NCBI GenBank assembly: GCA_945787805.1
Contig: CALZID010000002.1
Span: 62,001-126,000, forward strand
Origin: an uncultured Clostridia bacterium
Lineage (GTDB): Bacteria; Bacillota; Clostridia; Oscillospirales; Acutalibacteraceae
Reading direction: 5' to 3'
Length of the DNA stretch: 64,000 nucleotides
The notes beneath the pieces were generated by a model that saw nothing but the letters and a program-made list of their open reading frames with translations, had not been told where the DNA came from and made no database searches. Position numbers and translations under genes: made by a program. This document shows positions 32,737 through 41,855 of this stretch, one piece after another (the first letter of the stretch is position 1; each line of letters begins with the position of its first letter).

Positions 32737-34072
32737 TATCTATAATTTTAAGAACGCTTCGAAGACTGCCGTTGAAATGCTCAAAAATTCAGGCTTCGAG
32801 GCATTTTTAATCGGCGGCAGCGTGAGAGATGCACTTATGAATTTGCCCATTGGCGACATTGACATTACCACAAGCGCAACACCCTCGGAGGTGGAAGAGG
32901 TCTTTAAGGGATTTCGTGTGATTGAAACAGGTATTAAACACGGTACCGTTACTGTAATTATCGACAATGAGCCCCTTGAAATTACCACATACCGAAGTGA
33001 AAGCGCTTATTCCGACAACCGTCATCCCGACAGCGTCGCATTTTCAAAGTCGCTTAAAGATGATGTTATTCGCCGTGACTTCACAATGAACGGAATAGCC
33101 TTTGATTTTCAAAAGGGTTTTTGTGACCTTGTCGGCGGAATTGACGATATAAAGAACAAAACAATTCGCTCAATAGGTGATGCCGAAACAAGATTTCGTG
33201 AAGATGCTTTGAGAATTTTACGGGCTTTACGCTTCGCTTCAGTCCTTGATTTCACTATCGAAGAAAACACTGCTCTCGCCATTCACAAGTGCAAGGATTT
33301 GCTAAAAAATATTTCTGCCGAGAGAATAAGAGATGAATTTTCAAAGCTTCTCTGCGGTAAAAATGCTTATTCTGTTTTGAATGACTATGCAGATGTAATT
33401 TCGGTGTTTATTCCCGAAACAGAAAAATGCGTTGGCTTTGAGCAGATTAACCGTCATCATATTTATGATGTATATACTCACTCTCTCAAAGCGTTAGAGC
33501 AGAGCAAAGATGATTTGCACATCAGACTTGCACTTTTCTTTCACGATATCGGAAAGCCCTATGTGGCGCATTTTGACGAAAAAGGTGAACAGCATTATTA
33601 CTCCCACCCGAAAAAGAGTGCCGAAATTACAGAAGAAGCTTTGACAAGACTTCGTTTTGATAACGACACAAAAAACAAGGTTGTGGCCCTTGTTAAAATG
33701 CACGACAGTCCCATAATGCTCGATAAAGAAGATATTCCAAGCAAAAAGCGTCTTAAAAGAATACTCTCTCAAATGGGTGTGGACTTAACATACGATTTGA
33801 TTGAAATTAAGCGTTGTGATAATTCAGCGCAAAACCCTAAATATTACCGTGGCGACGGTTTTTATAAATCGGTTTATGCCATGCTTGATGAAATTCTCGA
33901 CAGTCACGAATGTTTTTCCGTTAAAGATTTAAAAATCAACGGTAATGACCTTATTTCTCTCGGGTTTAAGGGCAAGGACATCGGCAAGGCTTTGGAAAAG
34001 TGTCTCGACGGAGTAATCAGCGAAAAAGTGGAAAACAATTTTGACGATTTAATTAAATATGCAAAAAAATAA
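32729..34072 (+). CDS. cca: CCA tRNA nucleotidyltransferase (class II)
   Basis: 447 residues from ATG 32729 (AGAGG upstream, overlapping the TSCPD stop). Polymerase-beta head: FLIGGSVRDALMNLPIGDIDITTSA, with the two carboxylates in DID; then ETGIKHGTVTVI, TYRSESAYSDNRHPDSVAF and RRDFTMNGIAFD. The nucleotide-specifying neck has EDALRILRALRFASVLDF and an RDEFSKLL element. A C-terminal HD phosphohydrolase domain (HSLKALEQ, LALFFHDIGKP) is also present, as in many Firmicute enzymes. Adds or repairs the 3' CCA of tRNAs. The stop is one base from the inverted-repeat element at 34074. Confidence 0.95.
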   Translation: MNNIYNFKNASKTAVEMLKNSGFEAFLIGGSVRDALMNLPIGDIDITTSATPSEVEEVFKGFRVIETGIKHGTVTVIIDNEPLEITTYRSESAYSDNRHPDSVAFSKSLKDDVIRRDFTMNGIAFDFQKGFCDLVGGIDDIKNKTIRSIGDAETRFREDALRILRALRFASVLDFTIEENTALAIHKCKDLLKNISAERIRDEFSKLLCGKNAYSVLNDYADVISVFIPETEKCVGFEQINRHHIYDVYTHSLKALEQSKDDLHIRLALFFHDIGKPYVAHFDEKGEQHYYSHPKKSAEITEEALTRLRFDNDTKNKVVALVKMHDSPIMLDKEDIPSKKRLKRILSQMGVDLTYDLIEIKRCDNSAQNPKYYRGDGFYKSVYAMLDEILDSHECFSVKDLKINGNDLISLGFKGKDIGKALEKCLDGVISEKVENNFDDLIKYAKK

Positions 34073-34073
34073 A

Positions 34074-34374
34074 GGACAGAGTTTGGGGCCTCTCAATTAG
34101 GGATTTAACAGCCTTAAATCAATGATTTTGGCACAGAACATCGTTAAAATGCTTGAAATCCGTCAGGATTCCTACGCATTTATGCCTCGTTCTGCACTCA
34201 AACTTATAAGATTTAAGGTGCAAGGCAGTTTTAATCCATATAATTTTCGTTTAGACAAAATGATAAAAGCCTCGCAAGGCTGACGCCTTGTGAGGCTTTT
34301 TCGTGAAGTATTAACGGAAAGGATAGGATTAAAACCTATTAAATCCCTAACTGAGAGACCCCTTTGCTCTGTCC
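34074..34374. repeat. 301-base TIR-closed multibranched element
   Basis: Ends are 35-36-base imperfect terminal inverted repeats (34074-34108 and 34339-34374, GGACAGAG...CTCTGTCC outermost, GGGATTTAA/TTAAATCCC innermost). Inside are two perfect stems. Stem A is 34112-34120 with 34210-34218 (CCTTAAATC/GATTTAAGG), enclosing a CAGAAC...GTTCTG hairpin (34134-34194). Stem B is 34228-34237 with 34326-34335 (GTTTTAATCC/GGATTAAAAC), enclosing a GC-rich hairpin (34265-34300) with a T tail. No ORF. It fills the gap between convergent cca and pnp. Either a MITE-like element or a structured RNA. Confidence 0.85.
34265..34304 (+). terminator. Internal hairpin of the 34-kb element, terminator-like
   Basis: AAAAGCCTCGCAAGGC and GCCTTGTGAGGCTTTT arms around TGAC, followed by TTTC on the plus strand. 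Could end cca transcription. Confidence 0.7.
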
Positions 34375-34388
34375 TTATTCTTTAATTA

Positions 34389-36581
34389 TCAGTCGTTGTG
34401 GCGTCTTTTGTCAAAACGGCGTTTTTTATTTTCTCTCGGCTGCTCGTCAATTTCGTTTTCGGGTACAAGACCTTTAACTTCAATAAGAGCGTCTCTGCGA
34501 GAAAGATTGAGTCTGCCTTGGTCGTCAATTTCAAGCACCTTTACAAGCACTGTATCGCCCACATTAACAACATCTTCAACCTTTTCTGTGCGCTTAACAT
34601 CAAGACGGCTGATATGAACAAGTCCCTCTTTGCCGGGTGCGATTTCAACGAATGCGCCGAAGCTCATAAGACGGGTTACAACACCGTTATAAATTGCGCC
34701 GATTTCAGGGTCTTTTGCAATAAGCTCAACAATTGTCAATGCTCTGTTTGCATTGTCAATATCAATTGCAGAAATGAATACACGACCGTCTTCTTCAATG
34801 TCAATCTTGCAGTCGCAGTCTGCCTGAATTTTTTGGATAACCTTGCCCTGTTTACCGATAACATCACCGATTTTTTCAGGGTCGATTTTTGTTGAGAGCA
34901 TCTTGGGAGCATATTTTGAAAGCTCTGCTCTCGGCTCTGCGATACAAGGAAGCATAATTTCGTCAAGAATATAGTTTCTTGCCTTGTGAGTCTTTGCAAA
35001 TGCCTCTTTTATGATTTCAGCTGTAAGACCGTGCACTTTAAGGTCCATTTGAATAGCGGTGATACCTTTCTTTGTACCCGCTACTTTAAAGTCCATATCC
35101 CCGTAGAAATCTTCAAGACCTTGAATGTCAACCATTGTCATAAAGTCGCCGTAAACACCTTGGTCGCCTGTGATAAGACCGCAAGAGATACCTGCAACAG
35201 GGGCTTTAATGGGAACACCCGCCGCCATAAGAGCAAGAGTTGAACCGCAGATTGAGCCCTGTGATGTTGAACCGTTTGAAGAGAGAACTTCTGATACAAC
35301 ACGGATTGCATAAGGGAATTCGTCAACTGACGGAAGAACGGGAACAAGCGCTTTTTCTGCAAGTGCGCCGTGACCGATTTCTCTTCTGCCCGGGCCTCTC
35401 GACGGCTTTGTTTCACCGACAGAATATGACGGGAAGTTGTAGTGGTGGATATATCTCTTCTCTGTCTGCTCATCGAGTCCGTCAAGCTGCTGTGCGTCAG
35501 CCATAGGTCCCAGTGTTGCGATTGAGAGAACCTGAGTCTGTCCGCGAGTGAACATACCTGAACCGTGAGCACGGGAAATCAAATCAATTTCTGCATTAAG
35601 CGGACGGATTTCGTCAATTCCGCGGCCGTCAACACGCTTGTGTTCATCTTTAAGCCATGCACGGACAACATGCTTTTGAACAAGATACATAATCTCGTCA
35701 AGCTTTGCTTCGTTGCCTTCAAAGCGTTCGTCAAACTTTTCGTGAACTGCTTCATAGATAGGAAGAAGCGCTTCGTCACGAACGAGTTTATCGTCAGTAT
35801 CAAGGGCTTTCTTAACATCTTCAATGCAGAATTCTTCGATTTCTGCCATAATTTCAGGGTCGGGGTCAGATGATTCATAACTGAACTTCGGTTTGCCCAC
35901 TTCATCAACGATACCCTGAATGAATTTAACTATTTTTTGGTTTTCGGCGTGACCTGCCATAATAGCGTCAAACATTGTGTCATCATCAATTTCGTTTGCG
36001 CCTGCTTCAATCATGGCAACAAGGTCGGCAGTTGAAGCGACAGTTAAAACAAGATCTGTTTTAGCTCTTTCTTCAAGATTGGGGTTAATAACGATTTTGC
36101 CGTCGACAAGACCAACATTTACGCCTGAAATCGGGCCGTCCCACGGAATATCCGAAATAGCGATTGCCGCCGAAACACCAATCATAGCGGTGATTTCGGG
36201 TGAGCAGTCAGGGTCAACCGACATAACGGTTGCGACAACCGAGCAGTCGTTTCTGAGGTCTTTCGGGAAAAGAGGACGAATAGGTCTGTCAATGCAACGA
36301 GAAGTGAGAATTGCTTTTTCACTTGCTCTGCCTTCTCTTCTCTGGAATGAGCCGGGAATTCTGCCTACCGAATACATTTTTTCTTCATAGTCAACTGAGA
36401 GCGGAAAGAAATCCACGCCCTCTCTCGGCTTTGCAGAAGCTGTTACTGTACAAAGGACTTCTGTTTCGCCGTAACGAGCCAAAATAGCGGCATTAGCAAG
36501 ACCTGCCATTTTGCCTGTTTCAAGAGTGAGTTTTCTGCCTGCAAGTTCGGTTTCCCAAACCTTAAAATTCTTGAAAAACAT
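34389..36581 (-). CDS. pnp: Polyribonucleotide nucleotidyltransferase (PNPase)
   Basis: 730 residues from ATG 36581 (AAGGAAGG 9 bases upstream; a longer frame has no site). Phosphorolytic 3'-5' exoribonuclease, trimeric, of the RNA degradosome. Two RNase PH domains (GRIPGSFQRREGRASEKAILTSR in the first; FPSYSVGETKPSRGPGRREIGHGALAEKAL in the second), then a KH domain (IGDVIGKQGKVIQKIQ) and S1 domain (YNGVVTRLMSFGAFVEIAPGKEGLVHIS). The C-terminus is short and basic/acidic mixed. It follows rpsO on the same strand, the classic order, with a 229-base gap holding the rpsO terminator. Confidence 0.97.
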   Translation of the reverse strand: MFFKNFKVWETELAGRKLTLETGKMAGLANAAILARYGETEVLCTVTASAKPREGVDFFPLSVDYEEKMYSVGRIPGSFQRREGRASEKAILTSRCIDRPIRPLFPKDLRNDCSVVATVMSVDPDCSPEITAMIGVSAAIAISDIPWDGPISGVNVGLVDGKIVINPNLEERAKTDLVLTVASTADLVAMIEAGANEIDDDTMFDAIMAGHAENQKIVKFIQGIVDEVGKPKFSYESSDPDPEIMAEIEEFCIEDVKKALDTDDKLVRDEALLPIYEAVHEKFDERFEGNEAKLDEIMYLVQKHVVRAWLKDEHKRVDGRGIDEIRPLNAEIDLISRAHGSGMFTRGQTQVLSIATLGPMADAQQLDGLDEQTEKRYIHHYNFPSYSVGETKPSRGPGRREIGHGALAEKALVPVLPSVDEFPYAIRVVSEVLSSNGSTSQGSICGSTLALMAAGVPIKAPVAGISCGLITGDQGVYGDFMTMVDIQGLEDFYGDMDFKVAGTKKGITAIQMDLKVHGLTAEIIKEAFAKTHKARNYILDEIMLPCIAEPRAELSKYAPKMLSTKIDPEKIGDVIGKQGKVIQKIQADCDCKIDIEEDGRVFISAIDIDNANRALTIVELIAKDPEIGAIYNGVVTRLMSFGAFVEIAPGKEGLVHISRLDVKRTEKVEDVVNVGDTVLVKVLEIDDQGRLNLSRRDALIEVKGLVPENEIDEQPRENKKRRFDKRRHND

Positions 36582-36710
36582 AATTTTTACCTTCCTTAAT
36601 TTTATTTCACAAGGCATAAATCTGTTTAGCAATAAATACAATCTTCAATTTCTTGAAAACTCTATTTACCGCTAAAACTTAAGATTCTGCCTCGTTTTTT
36701 ACACCTTTTT

Positions 36711-36752
36711 GTAACCGCTGAGAATTGCGACTAAGATTTAAGAAGTGGTTAC
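36711..36752 (-). promoter_or_regulatory. Candidate structured pnp leader
   Basis: GTAACCGCT and AGTGGTTAC bracket a ~24-base loop in the pnp 5' region. In enterobacteria a pnp leader stem mediates RNase III/PNPase autoregulation; whether this one does so is unknown. The rest of 36582-36768 shows no further motif. Confidence 0.35.
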
Positions 36753-36768
36753 CCATTAAAAGCAATTC

Positions 36769-36798
36769 AAGGCAGATAAGCCTTTACTTATCTGCCTT
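36769..36798 (-). terminator. rpsO terminator hairpin
   Basis: AAGGCAGATAAG and CTTATCTGCCTT form a perfect 12-bp stem with a 6-base loop, 12 bases past the rpsO stop. The T tract on the minus strand is weak, so read-through into pnp is likely. Confidence 0.75.
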
Positions 36799-36810
36799 AA
36801 AGTGTTTTGA

Positions 36811-37074
36811 TTACTTACGAAGACCGAGTCTTGCAACGATTGAACGATATCTTTCGATATCTTTCTTTTGAAGATATGCAAGAAGATTTCTTCTGCGACC
36901 AACCATTTTAAGAAGACCGCGACGAGAGTGGTGGTCTTTCTTGTTAGCTTTAAGGTGCTCGGTTAAATCGTTGATTCTCTTTGTGAGAACTGCGATTTGA
37001 ACCTCGGGAGAACCTGTGTCGCCTTCGTGAGTGGCATATTCAGCCATGATAGCCTGTTTTTCTGCCTGTGTCAT
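36811..37074 (-). CDS. rpsO: 30S ribosomal protein S15
   Basis: 87 residues starting [26 protein letters not shown], with the S15 signatures [40 protein letters not shown] and a normal end at GLRK. S15 binds the central domain of 16S rRNA early in 30S assembly. ATG 37074 is chosen because GAGGTG is 6-7 bases ahead; the GTG three codons earlier is part of that ribosome site. The ~105-base leader has a compact set of hairpins that may bind S15 for autoregulation. Confidence 0.97.
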   Translation of the reverse strand: MTQAEKQAIMAEYATHEGDTGSPEVQIAVLTKRINDLTEHLKANKKDHHSRRGLLKMVGRRRNLLAYLQKKDIERYRSIVARLGLRK

Positions 37075-37178
37075 TGTTTTCACCTCATTATAATAAATAA
37101 ATTTATGCTCAAATGCCCCAGATGAAAGCAGGTGAACTCCCTTTGGGATTACTCAATCACCCGAGCGCACAGAGATAG
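37075..37178 (-). promoter_or_regulatory. Candidate S15 autoregulatory leader
   Basis: Between the promoter and rpsO. Nested pairing on the minus strand: GAGC/GCTC (37163-37166 with 37107-37110), GGTGA/TCACC (37157-37161 with 37131-37135), and hairpin AATCCC-AAA-GGGAGTT (37135-37150). The multi-helix shape and position match known S15 leader RNAs, but sequence classes differ among phyla, so this is inferred. Confidence 0.5.
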
Positions 37179-37185
37179 CCTTGAT

Positions 37186-37214
37186 ATTGTAACACAAGAG
37201 TTTTTAAAAATCAA
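37186..37214 (-). promoter_or_regulatory. Promoter of rpsO
   Basis: Minus strand TTGATT, 17-base spacer, TACAAT (complements of 37209-37214 and 37186-37191). Confidence 0.75.
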
Positions 37215-37252
37215 GTGTTTTTTATAAGATTATTATTTGTAAATTTCAACAT

Positions 37253-39358
37253 TTAATTCAAAACCGTTCCGCTCTGCTGGGAATTTGTGACAACCGAGCC
37301 CGAGTTAAAATATGCTTCATAGACATCTTTCACATAATTACCCAAGCCGCCCGATGTAACATTTTCTATTGCAATTACCACTGCGATTTGCGGATTTTCG
37401 GCAGGCGCATAAGAAATCATAAAGCCGTTTGTAAACTCAACTGTTGCGCCGTTTACCTTTCTCTTTGCTTCGGCAGTACCTGTTTTTGAGGCAATCTGAT
37501 AAGGCAGTCCTTTAAATGCCGCCTGAGAATTCGCCATCATTACCATACCGTCACGGACTGTATTCAAAGAGGTTTTTGAAAAATCGTATTGTGTGAGAAT
37601 TTCGGGCTTTGCTTCATAGAGTGTTTCGGAATAATCCGCCGATTTAATGCTTTTAACAAAATGAGCTTTATATTTTGTTCCCCCGTTTGCAAGAGTTGAA
37701 ACATATGCCGCCAACTGAATCGGTGTAAAAAGGTTATCCGCCTGACCGATAGCCGCCTGAACCGTATCGCCGGGGTACCAGACAAGCCCTTGCGCCTCTC
37801 TTTCTTCGGGGCCTGCAACAATACCCGACGCCTCATTGAGCTCAACTCCTGTTTTACTGCCCAAGCCCAGCATTTTAAAATAGTCATTCATTTTTGAAAT
37901 GCCAAGCTGTCTGCCCACTTCATAAAAGAAGATGTTACAAGAAAATCTAATCGCTTGTTTAACATTGATTGAACTGCCTGCGTGACCGCCAACATTGTAA
38001 CATCTGAACGGCATATCGCTGAAAAATGTATATAAGCCCGTACATTTAATTTGTTGGTCGGCAGTTATTATTCCTTCTTCAAGGCCCGCAAGAGCCACCG
38101 CCGGTTTAACTGTTGAACCGGGCTCATAGGTGCTGCGGAGCGCTCTGTTCCAAAGGGGTGCAGTTTGGTCATTGTTAAGCGCCACAATGTTTTCTTTATA
38201 TGTGGTTAAATCGTATGACGGATATGACGCACAGGCGAGAACTGAAAAATCGTTTACATCCATTACAACAATACTGCCGGCAGCCGCCACATTTTTTGTA
38301 CCCTTAGTGCTGTCTATTCTTGCGGCAAGAATATCTTGAACTTTTTTCTGAAAATCCGCATCAATTGTTAATATGACATTGTTACCGTTTTTCGGATTTT
38401 TTGTAACGGTTGTGGTTTTTGTGCCGTCGCTGTTAACGGTTGTCGTCATCTTTCCGCTTGTTCCGCGAAGCTCGTCTTCAAAGGCGTTTTCAATGCCGAA
38501 TTTACCGATTTTATCGGTCATTCCGTAAGCCTTTAATTTAATTTCTTCTTTTTCTTCTTCGCTTAAACTTTCATCTTCAAGTTTTTGTTTATATTCTTCG
38601 GTAACCTTCGCATATTCGTCTGCGCTGATATAGTCGTAATAGCCTATTATATGGGGTGCAATTGTACCGTCATAAAACGCACGCTTTGTATCAACCCGAA
38701 TTTCGATACCCTGATAAAATCTGCTCTGCTCTTTAATTAAAGACACCGTTTCGTCGGGCACATTTTCAGCCAGGGTAAAGGGATTTGTCTTTGAAAAATC
38801 CCCTTTTCTCATTTCAAAAAGAATTCCGCCTACTTTTAATATTTCATCTGTGGTCATATTTTCAAATTCATAAAACTCGCAGAGAGCGTCATAGCAATTC
38901 TGTGCAGTTGCATAGAAATTCAAGTTAAGATAATCTTTTTGCATAAGATATTTCTTGTCTTTTGCGCTGTCTTCTTTGAAAACAAATTCCCCGTTTGAAA
39001 GTTCAATGGGCAGAGAGCTTTTATATTCAATGGCTCTTGAATCCAACAGCTTCACAAGAGAGAGCAAAATTTCGTTTCGTTCTTTCTTCTTTGACGATGA
39101 CGGAAAATATGACGCATCAATATAAATTGAATTTGAACGCTCGTTATAAACTAAGGCTTGTCCGTTACTGTCTAAAATCTCGCCCCTTAAAGCGTCAATC
39201 TCCGACGAGGCGGAGGACAGTGAAATTGCCTGAGATTTATATTCGTCACGATTGATTATCTGTATTCTGAAAAGGTCGGCAATAAAAAGAGAAACAATCA
39301 AAAGCACCGCAATAATAAAAGCAGTTGTGCGCATTTTAAAACTATATGTGTTTCTCAT
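37253..39358 (-). CDS. mrdA: Penicillin-binding protein 2 (elongation transpeptidase)
   Basis: 701 residues. N-terminal TM (~10-30), PBP dimerisation domain with LRGEILDSNGQALVYNERSN, and a C-terminal transpeptidase domain. The active-site SxxK is in YEPGSTVKPAVALAGL, SxN in IRFSCNIFFYEVG, and KTGT in YQIASKTGTAEAKRK. A 60-residue charged coil around residues 255-280 (EEYKQKLEDESLSEEEKEEIKLKAYG) is an unusual acidic insert near the pedestal. It lies directly downstream of mreD, mreC and mreB, so it is the rod-elongation PBP2 rather than the septal one. GAAGGTGAG precedes the ATG. Confidence 0.94.
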   Translation of the reverse strand: MRNTYSFKMRTTAFIIAVLLIVSLFIADLFRIQIINRDEYKSQAISLSSASSEIDALRGEILDSNGQALVYNERSNSIYIDASYFPSSSKKKERNEILLSLVKLLDSRAIEYKSSLPIELSNGEFVFKEDSAKDKKYLMQKDYLNLNFYATAQNCYDALCEFYEFENMTTDEILKVGGILFEMRKGDFSKTNPFTLAENVPDETVSLIKEQSRFYQGIEIRVDTKRAFYDGTIAPHIIGYYDYISADEYAKVTEEYKQKLEDESLSEEEKEEIKLKAYGMTDKIGKFGIENAFEDELRGTSGKMTTTVNSDGTKTTTVTKNPKNGNNVILTIDADFQKKVQDILAARIDSTKGTKNVAAAGSIVVMDVNDFSVLACASYPSYDLTTYKENIVALNNDQTAPLWNRALRSTYEPGSTVKPAVALAGLEEGIITADQQIKCTGLYTFFSDMPFRCYNVGGHAGSSINVKQAIRFSCNIFFYEVGRQLGISKMNDYFKMLGLGSKTGVELNEASGIVAGPEEREAQGLVWYPGDTVQAAIGQADNLFTPIQLAAYVSTLANGGTKYKAHFVKSIKSADYSETLYEAKPEILTQYDFSKTSLNTVRDGMVMMANSQAAFKGLPYQIASKTGTAEAKRKVNGATVEFTNGFMISYAPAENPQIAVVIAIENVTSGGLGNYVKDVYEAYFNSGSVVTNSQQSGTVLN

Positions 39359-39372
39359 TTTCTCACCTTCTT

Positions 39373-39900
39373 TTAATAATCTGTATAAATATCGGCAAAT
39401 TTTGTGCTCACGGCACGAATAATAAAATACAACGGAATTGTCAATATTACCGAATAAGCCGCCATTGGAAAATAATAACGCAGGAACAATTCGCCTGCTC
39501 CGTCAATACCCCTTGCGGCAATAAAGAACAGCGCATAAGTCAGACAGTAAAAAACAGTAACCGCACTGTTTATCATTATATAAGTAATAATATTGTTGCG
39601 CATAAAAACTCTCAGCAGAAATCCGCATATTGCACAGGCAACCGCTAAATACAGAGCGTTATATCCGTCGGCGGTAACTGTCACCGTATCCCACAAAGCA
39701 CCTACGGCAAAGCCCGCAACGGCGCCGATAACTTCGCCCTCATACATCGCAATGCAAACTGCAACCGAAATAAGAAATATCGGTCGCACACCGGCTATTT
39801 CGGGAAAAAGCGTCAAAGAATTCTGCAAAAGGTGAGCACACAATATAATTAAAGCAAAAATCCCGTATCTTTTTAACTTTATTTTTGTCTGCAATCTCAT
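39373..39900 (-). CDS. mreD: Rod shape-determining protein MreD
   Basis: 175 residues, five to six hydrophobic segments. Contains the MreD-like ALIILCAHLLQNSLTLFPEIAGVRPIFLI opening and GAVAGFAVGALWDTVTVTADGYNALYLA, the best-conserved part of the family. Integral membrane member of the elongasome linking MreB/MreC to the wall synthases. Twelve bases separate it from mreC and 14 from mrdA. AAGGATAA lies before the ATG. Confidence 0.9.
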   Translation of the reverse strand: MRLQTKIKLKRYGIFALIILCAHLLQNSLTLFPEIAGVRPIFLISVAVCIAMYEGEVIGAVAGFAVGALWDTVTVTADGYNALYLAVACAICGFLLRVFMRNNIITYIMINSAVTVFYCLTYALFFIAARGIDGAGELFLRYYFPMAAYSVILTIPLYFIIRAVSTKFADIYTDY

Positions 39901-39911
39901 ATCTGTTATCC

Positions 39912-40736
39912 TTATTCTTCGCCAAACGCAGTAATAACAAAGCAGTCGTGAAGGTCTTTTGAGTCAACCGAAAGCTGTAAATTTGCATAGGATGTCAAAT
40001 CCGTATTGCTTTGTTCAACCGTTGTAACCGTTCCTATTATTAAATCTTTAGGGAAAATTCCGCCGGTACCCGAAGTGCAGATAATTCCGCCTTTTGAAAC
40101 AGATGTGTTTCTGTCAAGTCCCGTTAAACGGCAGTTGCCGTTATAGGTTGATGAAACATATCCAAGTTCGCCCGTTCTTATGTCATAGGCGGCAACATTC
40201 ACCGACGGGTCAAAAACCGAACGGACAACCGCAGATGTCGGGTTGACTTCTGTCACAACGCCGATAAGATATTCACTGTAAATTACGGCATCGTTTACCT
40301 TAACGCCGTCTTTCGAGCCTTTATTTATTGTGAACGAGCCGAAAATATCGGCAGAATCACGGCCGATTATAGTTGAATAAACCCAAGTGTAGTCGGGGTT
40401 TTTCTCACGGACATCAAGAAAGGCTTCATAAGACGCCAATTGCTTTTTGGTTTTTTCATAATCAACTAATTGACTTTGATAATCTGCAACCTGTTGTTCA
40501 AGCTCCGAGACTCGGTCACGGTATGTGCTTGACGACACAAATCCGCCTTTGAAATCATCGAATTTAGTTGAAATATATGAACCGGCTTTTGCCAGCGGTG
40601 AAGTTATCACCTCAACAACCTTTGTAAAGGGTGAAGTTGCCGTGCTTGACACAGTTGCCAAAACCGTTGCAATTATAAGCACCGCTGCAACCGAAAGCAG
40701 AACCTTAAATGTTGTGCTTTTGAAGAAATTGTTCAT
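39912..40736 (-). CDS. mreC: Rod shape-determining protein MreC
   Basis: 274 residues. One N-terminal TM (~8-30), a coiled coil (YRDRVSELEQQVADYQSQLVDYEKTKKQL, ~70-100), then the paired beta-barrel MreC domain with YSTIIGRDSADIFGSFTINKGSKDGVKVNDAVI and GIICTSGTGGIFPKDLIIGTVTTVE. It is a bitopic scaffold that binds PBP2 and MreD outside the membrane. Length is typical for Firmicutes. GGAG precedes the ATG, and mreB ends 22 bases upstream. Confidence 0.95.
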   Translation of the reverse strand: MNNFFKSTTFKVLLSVAAVLIIATVLATVSSTATSPFTKVVEVITSPLAKAGSYISTKFDDFKGGFVSSSTYRDRVSELEQQVADYQSQLVDYEKTKKQLASYEAFLDVREKNPDYTWVYSTIIGRDSADIFGSFTINKGSKDGVKVNDAVIYSEYLIGVVTEVNPTSAVVRSVFDPSVNVAAYDIRTGELGYVSSTYNGNCRLTGLDRNTSVSKGGIICTSGTGGIFPKDLIIGTVTTVEQSNTDLTSYANLQLSVDSKDLHDCFVITAFGEE

Positions 40737-40758
40737 TTAAATCTTCTCCGTTTTAAAA

Positions 40759-41748
40759 CTACATATTACCTCTTTCAAGGCTGTAACCCATACCCATTGC
40801 AACACATTCAAGGGGCTCTGCCGCAACATGCACGGGTATTTTTGTCTCTTCAAAAATGAGTTTGTCAAGCTCACGAAGAAGTGCGCCGCCGCCCGAAAGC
40901 ATTATTCCGTTATCTACAATATCGGCAAGCAGTTCCGGGGGTGTTTTTTCAAGTGTTGAACGGATTGTTTCAAGAATGTGTGAAAGCGGCTCTCCCAGAG
41001 CTTCACGGACTTCTTCCGACGATATTTCTATGTTTTTGGGAAGTCCGTCAACAAGACTTCTGCCACGAACATCCATTGCGCCCTCGCCGTCATAGCTATA
41101 TGCCGAACCGATTTTTATTTTAATTTCTTCGGCTGTGCGCTCACCGATTAACATATTGTGCTTTTTGCGTATGTATTCGATGATTGCTTCGTCAAAATTA
41201 TCACCTGCAACACGAATTGATTTTGCGGTGACAATGTCACTGTATGAAATAACCGCAACTTCGGTTGTGCCGCCGCCGATATCCACAATCATACTGCCCA
41301 CGGCTTCGTTAATCGGAAGTCCCGCACCCCTTGCCGCCGCAAGGGGCTCCTGAATAAGGGAAGCATATTTTGCTCCCGCATTTCTTGCGGCATCATGCAC
41401 CGCTTTTCTTTCAACCTCCGTAATTCCCGACGGAACACAGATAAGCACTCTCGCTCTGCTGAACGGCGAGCGCTTGATTGCTTTTTTAATAAATTCTTTA
41501 AGCATTTCGGAAGTGATTTCAAAGTCTGCGATAACGCCGTTTTTCAAAGGTCTTACCGCAGTAATAGAGCCGGGTGTTCTGCCAATCATTGCCTTTGCTT
41601 CGTTACCCACAGCCACAACTGTCGGCGGGTCCGTCTTTTCATTTACAGCCACAACCGACGGCTCTCTTGTAACAATGCCCTTTCCTTTAAGATAAACCAC
41701 CGTATTGGCAGTTCCTAAATCTATTCCGATATCTTGTGCAAACAGCAT
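40759..41748 (-). CDS. mreB: Rod shape-determining actin MreB
   Basis: 329 residues. Actin-like ATPase: phosphate 1 loop [21 protein letters not shown], phosphate 2 [16 protein letters not shown], adenosine motif [18 protein letters not shown]. The [12 protein letters not shown]-terminus supplies the membrane-contacting segment. It assembles into filaments beneath the membrane to direct lateral wall synthesis. GGAG lies 8-9 bases ahead of the ATG. First gene of mreB-mreC-mreD-mrdA; the 107-base upstream gap is AT-rich with no clear consensus promoter. Confidence 0.97.
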   Translation of the reverse strand: MLFAQDIGIDLGTANTVVYLKGKGIVTREPSVVAVNEKTDPPTVVAVGNEAKAMIGRTPGSITAVRPLKNGVIADFEITSEMLKEFIKKAIKRSPFSRARVLICVPSGITEVERKAVHDAARNAGAKYASLIQEPLAAARGAGLPINEAVGSMIVDIGGGTTEVAVISYSDIVTAKSIRVAGDNFDEAIIEYIRKKHNMLIGERTAEEIKIKIGSAYSYDGEGAMDVRGRSLVDGLPKNIEISSEEVREALGEPLSHILETIRSTLEKTPPELLADIVDNGIMLSGGGALLRELDKLIFEETKIPVHVAAEPLECVAMGMGYSLERGNM

Positions 41749-41855
41749 TTCAACATCTCCAATTCATAGTAATTTGTAAACATAAATAATCTATTTTATT
41801 ATATCAAAAATGCGGATATTATACAATACCCGCAAGAAAAATTTACACTTTGTCT

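Noticed and set aside
34398-34895. A 165-codon rightward open frame opposite the pnp S1/KH region
   Set aside because: pnp is unmistakable on the other strand; the antisense frame lacks a start signal and family match.
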